Source of the DNA: CAZDCZ01 sp964504155
GTDB lineage: Bacteria; Bacteroidota; Bacteroidia; Bacteroidales; UBA12077
Direction of reading: 5' to 3'
DNA: 45,825 nucleotides
Assembly: GCA_964504155.1 (NCBI GenBank)
Contig: CAZDCZ010000009.1
Coordinates: 1-45,825 of the forward strand
The translations under genes were made by a program, and so were the position numbers. Shown in pieces: positions 7,459-16,778 of the stretch (its first letter is position 1; each line of letters begins with the position of its first letter). The notes beneath the pieces are model-generated. The model was not told where the DNA came from, ran no database searches, and saw only the letters and a program-made list of their open reading frames with translations.

Positions 7459-8744
7459 TGATGAATGTAAATAGAAAAATACAGCCTAAATACGAGTTAA
7501 TAAATACTATAAATATTCCTCCTGTAGAAGCAATAAAATTAGATAATAATATTTCTGTTGCTTCAATTAATGCTGGCATGCAAGATATTATTAAACTTGA
7601 TTTATTGTTTTATGCCGGCGATTGGATGCAGAAAAAAACATTAGTGGCAGGCTTTACAAACGAAATGTTAAAAGAAGGAACAACAAAATATCCCTCGTCT
7701 CAAATTTCGGAGAAATTAGACTTTTATGGAGCATTCTTACATCAAACAATATCAAAAGATTTTGCTCAGCTTACTCTTTTTACTCTGAAGAAATTTTTTC
7801 AAGAGACAATAATAATTTTTGAAGATATAATTAAAAATCCAAGTTTCTCAATCGACGAATTTGTGAAATTTGTAAATAAGGAAAAACAGTATTTCCAAAT
7901 AGAACAATCAAAAGTATCTAATTTGTCGAGAGAAAAGTTTTTTGAACAAATATTCGGACAACAAAATCCGTACGGTAAAATTGAAAAATTATCCGATTTC
8001 GATAATGTTACTGTTGATGACTTGAAAAAATTTCATGCAAAATATTATAATGCGAATAATTGTAAAATTATTATATCGGGGAAAGTAGAATTAAACGATA
8101 TTGCCATTCTTAACAATGCTTTTGGGGGAAAAGATTGGATAACAAAAGAGAAAATAGAATTGCCAGATTACGAATTGTCTCAGGCAAGTTCTGATATAAC
8201 AATTGTAAATAAAAAAGATGCAGTACAATCGGCAATATATATAGGAAAGAAAATTATTAATAAAAGAAACGACGATTATATTAAATTGCAAGTAACAAAT
8301 ACCGTTCTTGGAGGATATTTTGGCTCACGATTAATGAAAGTACTACGTGAAAATAAGGGATATACATATGGAATATCATCTATATTAATGTCTTATCAAA
8401 ATGCCGGAGTGTTTTTTATAGTAACAGAAGTGGGAGCAGATAATACAAAAAATGCAGTTGATAATATTTTAACAGAAATTAGTAAATTACGCAACGAGTT
8501 AGTTCCTGTTGACGAATTAAATCTTGTGAAAAATTATTTATTAGGAAGTGTTCTTAGGATGTTTGACGGACCTTTTGCAATATCTACTGCATATAAATCG
8601 TTAATAGAATTTAATATGGATATTGAATATTACAAAAAAACAATTAAGATTATTAAAAATATTTCATCAGAAGAAATTAAGTATATTGCTAACAAATATT
8701 TAAATGAACAAACTATGGTAAAAGTTGTTGCAGGAAAATATTAA
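7458..8744 (+). CDS. M16-family peptidase-like protein (non-catalytic partner)
   Basis: This 428-residue M16 protein lacks HxxEH: the aligned segment (about 65-74) reads GFTNEMLKEG. It keeps the C-terminal half hallmark with the Arg and Tyr residues used to bind substrate in trans (GSRLMKVLRENKGYTYG, about 288-304). That arrangement is typical of the inactive subunit of bacterial M16 heterodimers. Translational coupling with the preceding active subunit (1-bp overlap) supports a complex. There is no export signal. It is not a pseudogene: the frame is intact and the rest of the fold is conserved. Confidence 0.93.
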   Translation: MMNVNRKIQPKYELINTINIPPVEAIKLDNNISVASINAGMQDIIKLDLLFYAGDWMQKKTLVAGFTNEMLKEGTTKYPSSQISEKLDFYGAFLHQTISKDFAQLTLFTLKKFFQETIIIFEDIIKNPSFSIDEFVKFVNKEKQYFQIEQSKVSNLSREKFFEQIFGQQNPYGKIEKLSDFDNVTVDDLKKFHAKYYNANNCKIIISGKVELNDIAILNNAFGGKDWITKEKIELPDYELSQASSDITIVNKKDAVQSAIYIGKKIINKRNDDYIKLQVTNTVLGGYFGSRLMKVLRENKGYTYGISSILMSYQNAGVFFIVTEVGADNTKNAVDNILTEISKLRNELVPVDELNLVKNYLLGSVLRMFDGPFAISTAYKSLIEFNMDIEYYKKTIKIIKNISSEEIKYIANKYLNEQTMVKVVAGKY

Positions 8745-8758
8745 AATTTAAACTAAAA

Positions 8759-10228
8759 ATGCGATATTTTATTTTAGGTATATTAATATTTGTTTTTACT
8801 GGGAGTTTATATGCCCAAGAAACACCTAATTCTCCAATATTAAAAAATGTTAGCGTAATTCACGGAACAGGAAATGTGGAAATTATATGGGAACTTACCG
8901 ACTCGGCAGACTTAATAATCTATAGAGATAATATAGAAAGTAATTCATATTACCCTATAGATACAATATTTAACACAAATATAAATTCTTATACCGATAA
9001 TAGTGCTAATGCCGATGTCGGACCACGTTCGTATAGAATAGCTGCAGATATTGCGTCAAATACTAGTGCAAAAACCGAAGCGTTTAATACTATTTATACA
9101 ATATGTGTACACGACTCTTGTGCTCGTAAAATAGTAATTTCTTGGACAAAATATATTAATAATTGGTTTGCTGGAGATAATATTGAAATAAAACAATATG
9201 ATATTTATAAGAATATAAATAATAATGGTTTTATTTATTTAGCAACAACTAATGAAATTAATTATTCTGATAATAATATTGAAGAAAATACCAATTATCA
9301 ATATTATATCGAAGCTGTATTGTTGGACGATAACAATATAAAATCAAAATCAAATAGTACTAGTAAATTTACACATGTCTTACAAAGTCCCGATTTTATT
9401 CATTCCGATTATATAAAAGCAATAAATAACAATTTAGAGTTAGGTTTTTCGATTGCAGAAAATTCTGAGTTGAAAAAATATAAATTATTGAGAGCTTTTG
9501 ATAAGACTGGTTTATATGATACTATTGAATCGATTTCTACAGAAGAAAATAATATAATTTTTTTCGATAATAATATTATGGTCGATGAAGATATTTATTA
9601 TTATAAACTAGTTGCTTTAGATGGTTGTAATTTAATAACAACAAGCTCCGATACGATAAATAATATGGTGTTACAAGTAACTAACAGCAACTTTGTTAAT
9701 AATCTTTCGTGGAACAAATTTAAAGATACATCTAATAAAAATATCAAATACGAGATATATAGAAGTATTGGAACAGAAATTCCGGAATTGATAGATGTTG
9801 TTTTTAATAAAGAAAATTTTAATGATGATATCTCTAATTTTCAAGGACAACAAAAAAGTGGGAAATTTTGCTATTCTGTTAGAGCTTACGAAGAAGGATA
9901 TCAGAATATTTATAGCGAATCGAATATCTCGTGTGTATATTATAAACCTAAAGTTTTTGTTCCAAATGCATTTACTCCAAACGATGATGGAACAAATGAT
10001 AGCTTCGAAATATTTTTTTCATTCTTGCCAATAGATTATAATCTTACCATATATAATAGGTGGGGAAATATTGTTTTTGAAACACATAACCCACAAGAAA
10101 TGTGGAATGGAAGAACATCAGGAAATAAAAAAGCAAAATCGGGAACATATATTTATTATCTTAAAATAAAAACTCCGAAGAATAAAATTGTAGAAAAAAA
10201 GGGGAACATAACAGTCTTCTATCCGTAA
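8759..10228 (+). CDS. Secreted protein with fibronectin-III-like repeats and T9SS type B sorting domain
   Basis: The protein has 489 residues. An N-terminal signal peptide ends near ...LYAQ (about residue 20). The body looks like several beta-sandwich repeats of the fibronectin III/Ig type (SYRIAAD..., YKLVALD..., YSVRAYE...). The last ~93 residues (from about 397) are the gliding-motility-associated C-terminal domain: FVPNAFTPNDDGTND, then IYNRWGNIVFE, then W-N-G and a final GNITVFYP. That domain directs export through the type IX system and attachment at the cell surface. It starts 14 bp after the M16 pair, so it is probably co-transcribed with them, although the peptidases appear cytoplasmic. 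Role unknown; adhesion or a surface structural protein is possible. Confidence 0.9.
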   Translation: MRYFILGILIFVFTGSLYAQETPNSPILKNVSVIHGTGNVEIIWELTDSADLIIYRDNIESNSYYPIDTIFNTNINSYTDNSANADVGPRSYRIAADIASNTSAKTEAFNTIYTICVHDSCARKIVISWTKYINNWFAGDNIEIKQYDIYKNINNNGFIYLATTNEINYSDNNIEENTNYQYYIEAVLLDDNNIKSKSNSTSKFTHVLQSPDFIHSDYIKAINNNLELGFSIAENSELKKYKLLRAFDKTGLYDTIESISTEENNIIFFDNNIMVDEDIYYYKLVALDGCNLITTSSDTINNMVLQVTNSNFVNNLSWNKFKDTSNKNIKYEIYRSIGTEIPELIDVVFNKENFNDDISNFQGQQKSGKFCYSVRAYEEGYQNIYSESNISCVYYKPKVFVPNAFTPNDDGTNDSFEIFFSFLPIDYNLTIYNRWGNIVFETHNPQEMWNGRTSGNKKAKSGTYIYYLKIKTPKNKIVEKKGNITVFYP

Positions 10229-10320
10229 GTTATTAAATAAATTAATTATCTTTAAATTTATTTTCTAGTAAGCAATTGTTAATCTCTATTTATTTTAAGT
10301 CATCGTATTACGAATAAACC

Positions 10321-12546
10321 ATGTCAAAATCAGAAGAAGATAAATATATTCAAGCTCTGTTCGACGATTTACTTTTAAGTTGTTCGAGAAAACTTAATGA
10401 TGACGATAAAGCCCTAATAACTAAGGCATTTAATCTTGCTAACGAAGCTCATAAAGGAATAAGACGAAAATCAGGAGAGCCTTATATTGTTCATCCTATT
10501 GCAGTTGCAAAAATTGTAACACAAGAAATTGGACTAGGACCAACTTCGGTAGTATGTGCTTTGATTCACGATGTTGTAGAAGATAGCGATTATACTATAG
10601 ACGATATAAAATATCTTTTCGGAGAGAAAATAGCAATAATAATTGATGGCTTAACTAAAATTTCCGATGTCTTCGATAAAGAATTATCATTACAGATAAA
10701 GAACTTTCGTAAAATATTATTAACTCTTTCCGATGATGTTAGAGTAATACTGATAAAACTTGCCGACAGATTGCATAATATGCGAACATTGGAATCGATG
10801 CCCTTAAATAAGCAGCTTAAAATTGCAGGAGAAACAATTTATATTTATGCCCCACTAGCTCATCGTTTGGGGTTATATGCAATAAAAACAGAACTTGAAG
10901 ACCTTAGTATAAAATTTCGACACCCTCAAGCATATAAAGATATTACATCAAAAATTAAAGATAATGTAATTAAACGTCAATTAGAAATAAATAGATTTTC
11001 ATTACCGATAATTCAAAAATTAGAATTGAATAATATCGATTTTGATATTGCCGGTCGACCAAAATCTACATATTCTATTTGGCAGAAAATGCAGAAAAAA
11101 AATATTTCTTTCGACGAAGTGTACGATTTAATGGCAATTAGAGTTGTGTTTAAGTCAAATAATAAAGAATCGGAAAAAGCACAATGTTGGAAAATATATT
11201 CGTTAATTACAGAAATTTATACTCCCAAACCGGAACGAATACGCGACTGGATAAGTTCACCAAAACCAAACGGATATGAAGCTCTTCATGTTACAGTTAT
11301 GGGTCCTATGGGAAAATGGGTAGAAGTGCAGATTCGCTCCGAGAGAATGGACGAGATAGCCGAACGTGGTTTTGCAGCTCATTGGAAATATAAGGGTAAT
11401 GATTCTCAAGAAAGCGAATTTGATAAGTGGATAAAAAAAATTCGCGAAATGTTGGAAAACCAGAATTCTGATGCTCTTGAATTTTTCGATGAATTTAAAA
11501 TGAATATTTTCTCTTCAGAAATAATGGTATTTACTCCGAAAGGAAAATTAGTAAATCTTCCAAATCAGGCAACAGCTCTCGACTTTGCCTACGAAATACA
11601 TACAGAAATTGGCAATAAGGCTATAGGAGCTAAGGTAAATCATAAATTAGTTCCATTAAATTTTGTATTATCTAGTGGCGATCAAATAGAGATTATTACA
11701 TCTAATAAAAAAAGAATTCAACGAGAATGGCAGAATTATGTTATTACTGCAAAAGCCCGATCGTGTATTGTTAAAGGAATTAAAGCAGAAACTAAAAATA
11801 GAATAGAAAAAGGAAGAAAACTTCTAGAAGAAAAATTAAATGAGTATAAAATAAAACTTAGTGCAAGGGTATTTAGAAAGATGCTTCCTGCATACGAGGT
11901 TAATAGTAAAGATGAATTATATAGTAAAATAGGAAGTGGATTAATAGAATTAAATAATCTGAAAAAGATAATTAAAAAGAATACACGAAATAAATTTATT
12001 AAATATTGGAGTTTACAAATTTCAAAATCACAGACAAATAAGCAGGAAGTTGCTCTTAAATTGGAAAAAAAAATAAATTACAAAAATAAATTTGTTATAG
12101 ACGAAGTTGAAAACGAATCTAATTATAGAATAGCAAAATGTTGTAACCCTATTCCGGGAGATGCTGTTGTTGGATATAAAAATAGTGCAGATGAGCTTGT
12201 TATTATTCATAAGTCCGATTGTTCGGAAGCAATTAAATTAATGTCAAGCGATGGGAATCATGTGCTTTCGGTTAATTGGAAATCGCATAAAATATTATCG
12301 TTTCTTTCTAAGCTTCAAGTTGATGGTATTGATAGAATAGGAATAATTAAAGATATTACAAAAATTATTTCTGAAGTATTAAGTGTAAATATTCGAATGA
12401 TTCATATCGAAACTTATGATGGTATTTTCGAAGGAACAATAGAGTTATATGTACATAGTGTTGCCGACCTTAATAACTTAATAATGAATCTTGGAAAAAT
12501 AAAAGGAGTAAACCTAGTAAAACGAATCGAAAATGTAAAATATTAA
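10321..12546 (+). CDS. rel: Bifunctional (p)ppGpp synthetase/hydrolase, RelA/SpoT family
   Basis: This is the long-type Rel stringent-response enzyme (741 residues). The N-terminal HD hydrolase is intact: GIRRKSGEPYIVHP (46-59), HDVVED (83-88) and LADRLHNMRT. The synthetase follows with RPKSTYSIWQKM, DLMAIRVVF, PKPNGYEALH and EVQIR, so both activities should be present. A TGS domain (from about 400: VFTPKGKLVNLP), the conserved Cys-Cys region (NYRIAKCCNPIPGD, about 600) and a C-terminal ACT domain (about 665-741) provide ribosome and ligand control. Length and order are standard. The 92-bp gap upstream suggests its own promoter, but I could not identify one. The bifunctional call is from conserved catalytic residues. 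Confidence 0.97.
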   Translation: MSKSEEDKYIQALFDDLLLSCSRKLNDDDKALITKAFNLANEAHKGIRRKSGEPYIVHPIAVAKIVTQEIGLGPTSVVCALIHDVVEDSDYTIDDIKYLFGEKIAIIIDGLTKISDVFDKELSLQIKNFRKILLTLSDDVRVILIKLADRLHNMRTLESMPLNKQLKIAGETIYIYAPLAHRLGLYAIKTELEDLSIKFRHPQAYKDITSKIKDNVIKRQLEINRFSLPIIQKLELNNIDFDIAGRPKSTYSIWQKMQKKNISFDEVYDLMAIRVVFKSNNKESEKAQCWKIYSLITEIYTPKPERIRDWISSPKPNGYEALHVTVMGPMGKWVEVQIRSERMDEIAERGFAAHWKYKGNDSQESEFDKWIKKIREMLENQNSDALEFFDEFKMNIFSSEIMVFTPKGKLVNLPNQATALDFAYEIHTEIGNKAIGAKVNHKLVPLNFVLSSGDQIEIITSNKKRIQREWQNYVITAKARSCIVKGIKAETKNRIEKGRKLLEEKLNEYKIKLSARVFRKMLPAYEVNSKDELYSKIGSGLIELNNLKKIIKKNTRNKFIKYWSLQISKSQTNKQEVALKLEKKINYKNKFVIDEVENESNYRIAKCCNPIPGDAVVGYKNSADELVIIHKSDCSEAIKLMSSDGNHVLSVNWKSHKILSFLSKLQVDGIDRIGIIKDITKIISEVLSVNIRMIHIETYDGIFEGTIELYVHSVADLNNLIMNLGKIKGVNLVKRIENVKY

Positions 12547-12711
12547 CTGATTTTTACCCTTTTGTTCTTCAATTAATTTTTATTTATACTCAAAAGAATA
12601 CATTTAAACTAAAAATTTTACTTCGTAGTGCATGCTATTAACATTTTTTAAATGACAATAACTTATTTTAATTCATCTGAAAATTAGCATATTACTCCGA
12701 TATATCAATTA

Positions 12712-12759
12712 TTTGAATAGTTTTTAATAATTATACTTTTATAATTTTTATTAACTTTG
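12712..12759 (+). promoter_or_regulatory. Candidate promoter -7 element for the DUF5063 gene
   Basis: TAACTTTG (12752-12759) fits the Bacteroidota -7 consensus TAnnTTTG and is 23 bp before the ATG at 12783. The nearest upstream TTTG (12712-12715) is 36 bp away, too far for the usual spacing, so only the -7 box is supported. Confidence 0.45.
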
Positions 12760-12782
12760 CAATTTGAAATTTAAAAATATAT

Positions 12783-13412
12783 ATGACACAGGGATTAAGT
12801 GATAAACCAATATATTCGCAAAATGTAATAGAATTTGTTACAGTTGCTAACGAATATTGTAAATTTGTAGAGAACGCTACGAGATTTAGCAAGAAAGATT
12901 TTTTGCTAAAAGCTCAAACATTATTACCTTTATTATATTTGAAAACAGTGTTATTGCCATCCTTAGACTCTGTAAATGATCAAGAAAACGAGAAATTTGT
13001 TAATGAAAATATCTGGAGTCAGATTTATAATATTGTAAAAACAAAATTAGGCTATCATGATGAATATCATGAAATATTCGATCCTCTGACAAAGGAACAA
13101 GAAATGATGAGTATGGCTAGTATTTCCGATAATTTTGCCGATATATATCAAGACCTGAAAAATATGATTAGTATTTTTAGTATTGGTAACGAAGAAATGA
13201 TGAATGATAGTGTTTGGGAATGCAAAATGAATTTTGAAGAATTCTGGGGACAGAAATTAGTAAATGCTATAAGGGCAATACACATTATTATTAATAACAA
13301 CGATAATTTAGACGACGAAACCGAAGAAACAGAAAATGATGTTGATATGAATAATATCGATACAAGCGGATGGATATTATCGAAGAAACAGTCAGAGTAT
13401 AATGAAGAATAA
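12783..13412 (+). CDS. DUF5063 domain-containing protein
   Basis: This is a soluble, probably all-helical 209-residue protein of the DUF5063 type. It has an N-terminal helical region (SQNVIEFVTVANEYCKFVE), a central YHDEYHEIFDP segment, and an acidic low-complexity tail (DDETEETENDVD) ending with SGWILSKKQ. The function of the family is unknown. It overlaps the following 3'-5' exonuclease gene by 11 bp, so the two are almost certainly translated from one message and may act together. No signal peptide or membrane helix is present. Confidence 0.85.
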   Translation: MTQGLSDKPIYSQNVIEFVTVANEYCKFVENATRFSKKDFLLKAQTLLPLLYLKTVLLPSLDSVNDQENEKFVNENIWSQIYNIVKTKLGYHDEYHEIFDPLTKEQEMMSMASISDNFADIYQDLKNMISIFSIGNEEMMNDSVWECKMNFEEFWGQKLVNAIRAIHIIINNNDNLDDETEETENDVDMNNIDTSGWILSKKQSEYNEE

Positions 13413-13986
13413 TATGTTTGTATCTAAAATATCGAATGAGGAAATATCGAAACTACCATTAACAAAATTCTCAGGTAAAACACTAATAATCGATAGTGAA
13501 GAAAAACTTCAAAAATATTTACCTCTATTAGAAAACGAAAAAATACTCGGTTTCGACACCGAAACACGACCATCGTTTAAAAAAGGCAGAGTTAACAGTA
13601 TGGCGTTATTGCAATTATCGTCATTAAGTTATGCATTTCTGATACGATTAAATACTATTGGTTTACCAAATCCGATTGCAAAAATATTAGCCGATAAAAA
13701 TATAACAAAAATTGGAGTAGCAATAAATGATGATATTAAAGGCTTAAGAAAATTAAATAAGTTTGAATCTAATGGATTTGTCGATCTTCAAAACATTGTA
13801 AGTAATTACAATATAGAGAATAAGGGACTAAAAAAACTAGCCGGAATTATTTTGAAAAAGCGAATCTCAAAATCACAACAATTGTCAAATTGGGAAGCAA
13901 AAGAATTATCGGAAGCGCAAAAAAATTATGCAGCTACAGATGCTTGGGTATGTATAAAAATATTTAACGAACTTAAAAAATATTAA
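13402..13986 (+). CDS. 3'-5' exonuclease domain protein (RNase D/WRN-type, DEDDy)
   Basis: A compact DEDDy nuclease of 194 residues that acts on nucleic-acid 3' ends using two metal ions. Catalytic residues are visible: FDTE (Exo I, about 51-54), the Exo II segment with the Asp in NDDIKGLRKL (about 113), and YAATD (Exo III, Y-x3-D, about 176-180). There is no HRDC domain, so it is shorter than true RNase D and resembles the single-domain proteins widespread in Bacteroidota. It overlaps the DUF5063 gene by 11 bp. RNA or DNA preference cannot be told from sequence. Confidence 0.92.
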   Translation: MKNNMFVSKISNEEISKLPLTKFSGKTLIIDSEEKLQKYLPLLENEKILGFDTETRPSFKKGRVNSMALLQLSSLSYAFLIRLNTIGLPNPIAKILADKNITKIGVAINDDIKGLRKLNKFESNGFVDLQNIVSNYNIENKGLKKLAGIILKKRISKSQQLSNWEAKELSEAQKNYAATDAWVCIKIFNELKKY

Positions 13987-14129
13987 AGTGAGTAACATCT
14001 AGAAATGATTATTCATTTTTAGAATCTATTTATTGTTACTTAAGGTTTAATTTACTGTGATTAAAGATGAAAATCTTATTCTATTTTATTACTTTTACAT
14101 AATATTTTTTAATAAATACTTAAATAATA

Positions 14130-15131
14130 ATGAAAAACTATATTCTTCTAACAATTTTTATATTTTTAACATTAATAGTTAAATTATATGCCCAATCTAT
14201 ATATCCTGTAGGAGAATATGAACAGTTAGGTAAAGTTGAATTTTCTAATCTTGAAGTTAAAAATAATATTTTATATTTTCCTTTAGGCGAATTAGGTTTG
14301 CAGATATTAGATGTTGCTAATCATCAAAATATTACGCAAATAGCATTATATAGAGAATTTGAGTGGCGAGAGAAAAAGAAAGTCTTTGGTTCGGCGTATT
14401 GTGTAAATATTAAAGGAGATTCTTTATTTCTTGCATATGGCGAATTAGGACTAAAAATATTAAATATTTCCGATCCATCAATGCCTTTTGTCTTAGGTAC
14501 ATATTATCGATATCAAGATGTTTATACTTGCGAATTATATAAGAATTTTGCCTTTCTCGGTTTAAAAAATATGGGTTTCGAGATAGTTGATTTTAGTAAT
14601 ATCGATAATATCGATATGGTATCGAGAAATAATGTTAAAGATTTTAAAGTTGAGAATTTGCAAGTAAGACCACCATTTGTTTTGATGACAGGTGGCTATA
14701 GAGGTATATTAATTTATCAGTTTACTGATCCTTTTACAAAATTTAAAGTAAAAGGATTTCCTAAAGAATATCATCCGAATAACGAAGCAAATAAATTGAT
14801 TGTTAAGGGTAATATTGGGTATCTGGCGAACGATTATGCAGGATTAACAATTCTAAATCTTGGGCTTCCATTATACCCTGTTAAAATGTCGAATATCAAA
14901 ACCGAGGGAAAGGCAAAAGATATATGTTTAAATAAAAATTATGCCTATGTGTCGAGTGGAAAAGCTATTGAAGTATTCGATATTAGTAACAAAGAAAATC
15001 CGGTAAAGGTATTTGAATATAAAGAAAAGAAAAAGAAATTTAAAAATATTGCTATTGATGGAAATTATCTATATGCCAGTTATAAACAATCTTTAAGGAA
15101 GTATGGAATAATAGTATTTCAAATAGAATAG
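14130..15131 (+). CDS. Exported LVIVD-repeat beta-propeller protein
   Basis: A 333-residue protein with an N-terminal signal peptide ending near KLYAQ (about 22). The body contains repeated motifs of the LVIVD family, for example LGLQILDVANHQNITQIALY, LGLKILNISDPSMPFVLGTY and KAIEVFDISNKENPVKVFEY, each ending in D[IV]SNxxxP-like turns. These repeats are expected to form a propeller in the periplasm or at the cell surface. No C-terminal T9SS domain is present. Function is unknown; such proteins usually act in binding. It stands alone between the exonuclease gene and guaB with gaps over 100 bp on each side. Confidence 0.8.
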   Translation: MKNYILLTIFIFLTLIVKLYAQSIYPVGEYEQLGKVEFSNLEVKNNILYFPLGELGLQILDVANHQNITQIALYREFEWREKKKVFGSAYCVNIKGDSLFLAYGELGLKILNISDPSMPFVLGTYYRYQDVYTCELYKNFAFLGLKNMGFEIVDFSNIDNIDMVSRNNVKDFKVENLQVRPPFVLMTGGYRGILIYQFTDPFTKFKVKGFPKEYHPNNEANKLIVKGNIGYLANDYAGLTILNLGLPLYPVKMSNIKTEGKAKDICLNKNYAYVSSGKAIEVFDISNKENPVKVFEYKEKKKKFKNIAIDGNYLYASYKQSLRKYGIIVFQIE

Positions 15132-15248
15132 CATATTGTAATAGGAGAAATGTAGTTAATAAGACTCGAAACCTAAGAAATATTTGTTTTTAGAGTTGAC
15201 GATATTTTAACAATTTGTAACAATTTTAATTTAAAAAATATTTTTAAG

Positions 15249-16718
15249 ATGTCATTTATTAAAGATAAAATTGCGTCAGAAGGTTTAACTTTCGATGATG
15301 TATTATTAATTCCACGATATTCAGAAGTTTTACCAAGAAATGTAGATGTTTCTACTCAGTTCTCAAGAAATATTAAGCTAAATATTCCAATTGTATCAGC
15401 AGCAATGGACACTGTTACAGAATCAAAATTAGCTATTGCTATTGCTCGAGAAGGAGGAATTGGGGTTATTCATAAGAATATGAGCATCGAAGAGCAAGCA
15501 CGACAAGTAAAAACTGTAAAAAGGGCAGAGAATGGAATGATTTACGACCCAATAACAATAACAGCTGACGACACAGTAGAAAATGCCCTTAAATTAATGA
15601 AAGAATATAAAATAGGGGGTATTCCTGTTGTTGATGAAAATAGATATCTTGTTGGTATTGTTACAAATAGAGACTTGCGTTTCGAAAAAGAATACAAAAA
15701 AGAGATTGGTGATGTAATGACTAAAGAAAATATAATTACAACATCTAAATCTATCGATCTCGAACAAGCAACAGATATACTTCAACGTTATAAAATAGAA
15801 AAATTACCTGTTGTTGATGAAGAAAATAAATTAATAGGATTATTAACATATAAGGATATTACAAAGGTAAAGGATAATCCATTAGCATGTAAAGATAATA
15901 AAGGACGTTTATGTGTTGCTGCCGGTGTAGGAGTTACTGTCGATACTTTCGAAAGAGTCGAAGCATTAGTTAAGGCAGGAGTCGATGCAATAGTTATAGA
16001 TACAGCTCACGGACATTCATATGGTGTTATTGAGAAATTGAAAGAAGTAAAGAAAAAATTTAAAGATATAGATGTAGTGGTTGGTAATATTGGAACCGCT
16101 GAAGCTGCACGAGCACTGGTTGATGCAGGTGCAGATGCAGTAAAAGTAGGAATTGGACCGGGATCAATATGTACAACTAGAGTTATTGCAGGCGTTGGAA
16201 TGCCTCAATTAACAGCTATATATAATGTGGCTAAAGAATTAAAAGACTCCGGAGTTCCTGTTATTGGTGATGGAGGATTAAGATACTCAGGTGATTTGGT
16301 GAAGGCTATTGCTGCCGGAGCAGATTCGGTAATGGCTGGTTCGTTATTTGCAGGAGTTGAAGAATCTCCTGGTGAAACAATTATATATAATGCTAGAAAA
16401 TTTAAAGCTTATAGAGGTATGGGGTCAGTCGAAGCAATGAATGATGGCTCTAAAGATAGATATTTTCAAGATGTAGAAGATGATATTAATAAACTCGTCC
16501 CCGAAGGAATTGCTGCCAGAGTGCCGTTTAAAGGTAACTTGAAGGAAGTAGTTTATCAATTAGTTGGCGGAATTAGGGCAGGTATGGGATATTGTGGAGC
16601 TCATAATATTACAGAACTTATGAGTGCAAAATTTGTACGAATAACAAATGCCGGAGTTAACGAAAGTCATCCTCACGATGTTGATATTACTCGTGAAGCA
16701 CCTAATTATAGTAGATAA
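15249..16718 (+). CDS. guaB: Inosine-5'-monophosphate dehydrogenase
   Basis: This enzyme oxidises IMP to XMP with NAD, the committed step of GMP synthesis. Its 489 residues match the family length. The TIM barrel is interrupted by a tandem CBS (Bateman) module at about 95-210. The catalytic loop GIGPGSICTTR (301-311) carries the nucleophile Cys308, and the flap region follows (AYRGMGSVEAM, then PEGIAARVPFKG). The gene is monocistronic by spacing (117 bp upstream, 60 bp downstream). Confidence 0.98.
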   Translation: MSFIKDKIASEGLTFDDVLLIPRYSEVLPRNVDVSTQFSRNIKLNIPIVSAAMDTVTESKLAIAIAREGGIGVIHKNMSIEEQARQVKTVKRAENGMIYDPITITADDTVENALKLMKEYKIGGIPVVDENRYLVGIVTNRDLRFEKEYKKEIGDVMTKENIITTSKSIDLEQATDILQRYKIEKLPVVDEENKLIGLLTYKDITKVKDNPLACKDNKGRLCVAAGVGVTVDTFERVEALVKAGVDAIVIDTAHGHSYGVIEKLKEVKKKFKDIDVVVGNIGTAEAARALVDAGADAVKVGIGPGSICTTRVIAGVGMPQLTAIYNVAKELKDSGVPVIGDGGLRYSGDLVKAIAAGADSVMAGSLFAGVEESPGETIIYNARKFKAYRGMGSVEAMNDGSKDRYFQDVEDDINKLVPEGIAARVPFKGNLKEVVYQLVGGIRAGMGYCGAHNITELMSAKFVRITNAGVNESHPHDVDITREAPNYSR

Positions 16719-16778
16719 AATTATAAAAAAGTATTATTGTTATTATTATCGAAATTTTAAGAACTTAAGAAATAACAA

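Noticed and set aside
7458..8744. Second M16 gene as a decayed pseudogene
   Set aside because: Absence of HxxEH is normal for the partner subunit; frame, length and substrate-binding region are intact.
14065..14078. Short AAGAT-GAAA-ATCTT hairpin as a terminator of the exonuclease gene
   Set aside because: Only 5 bp of stem and no clean T-run, too weak to call.
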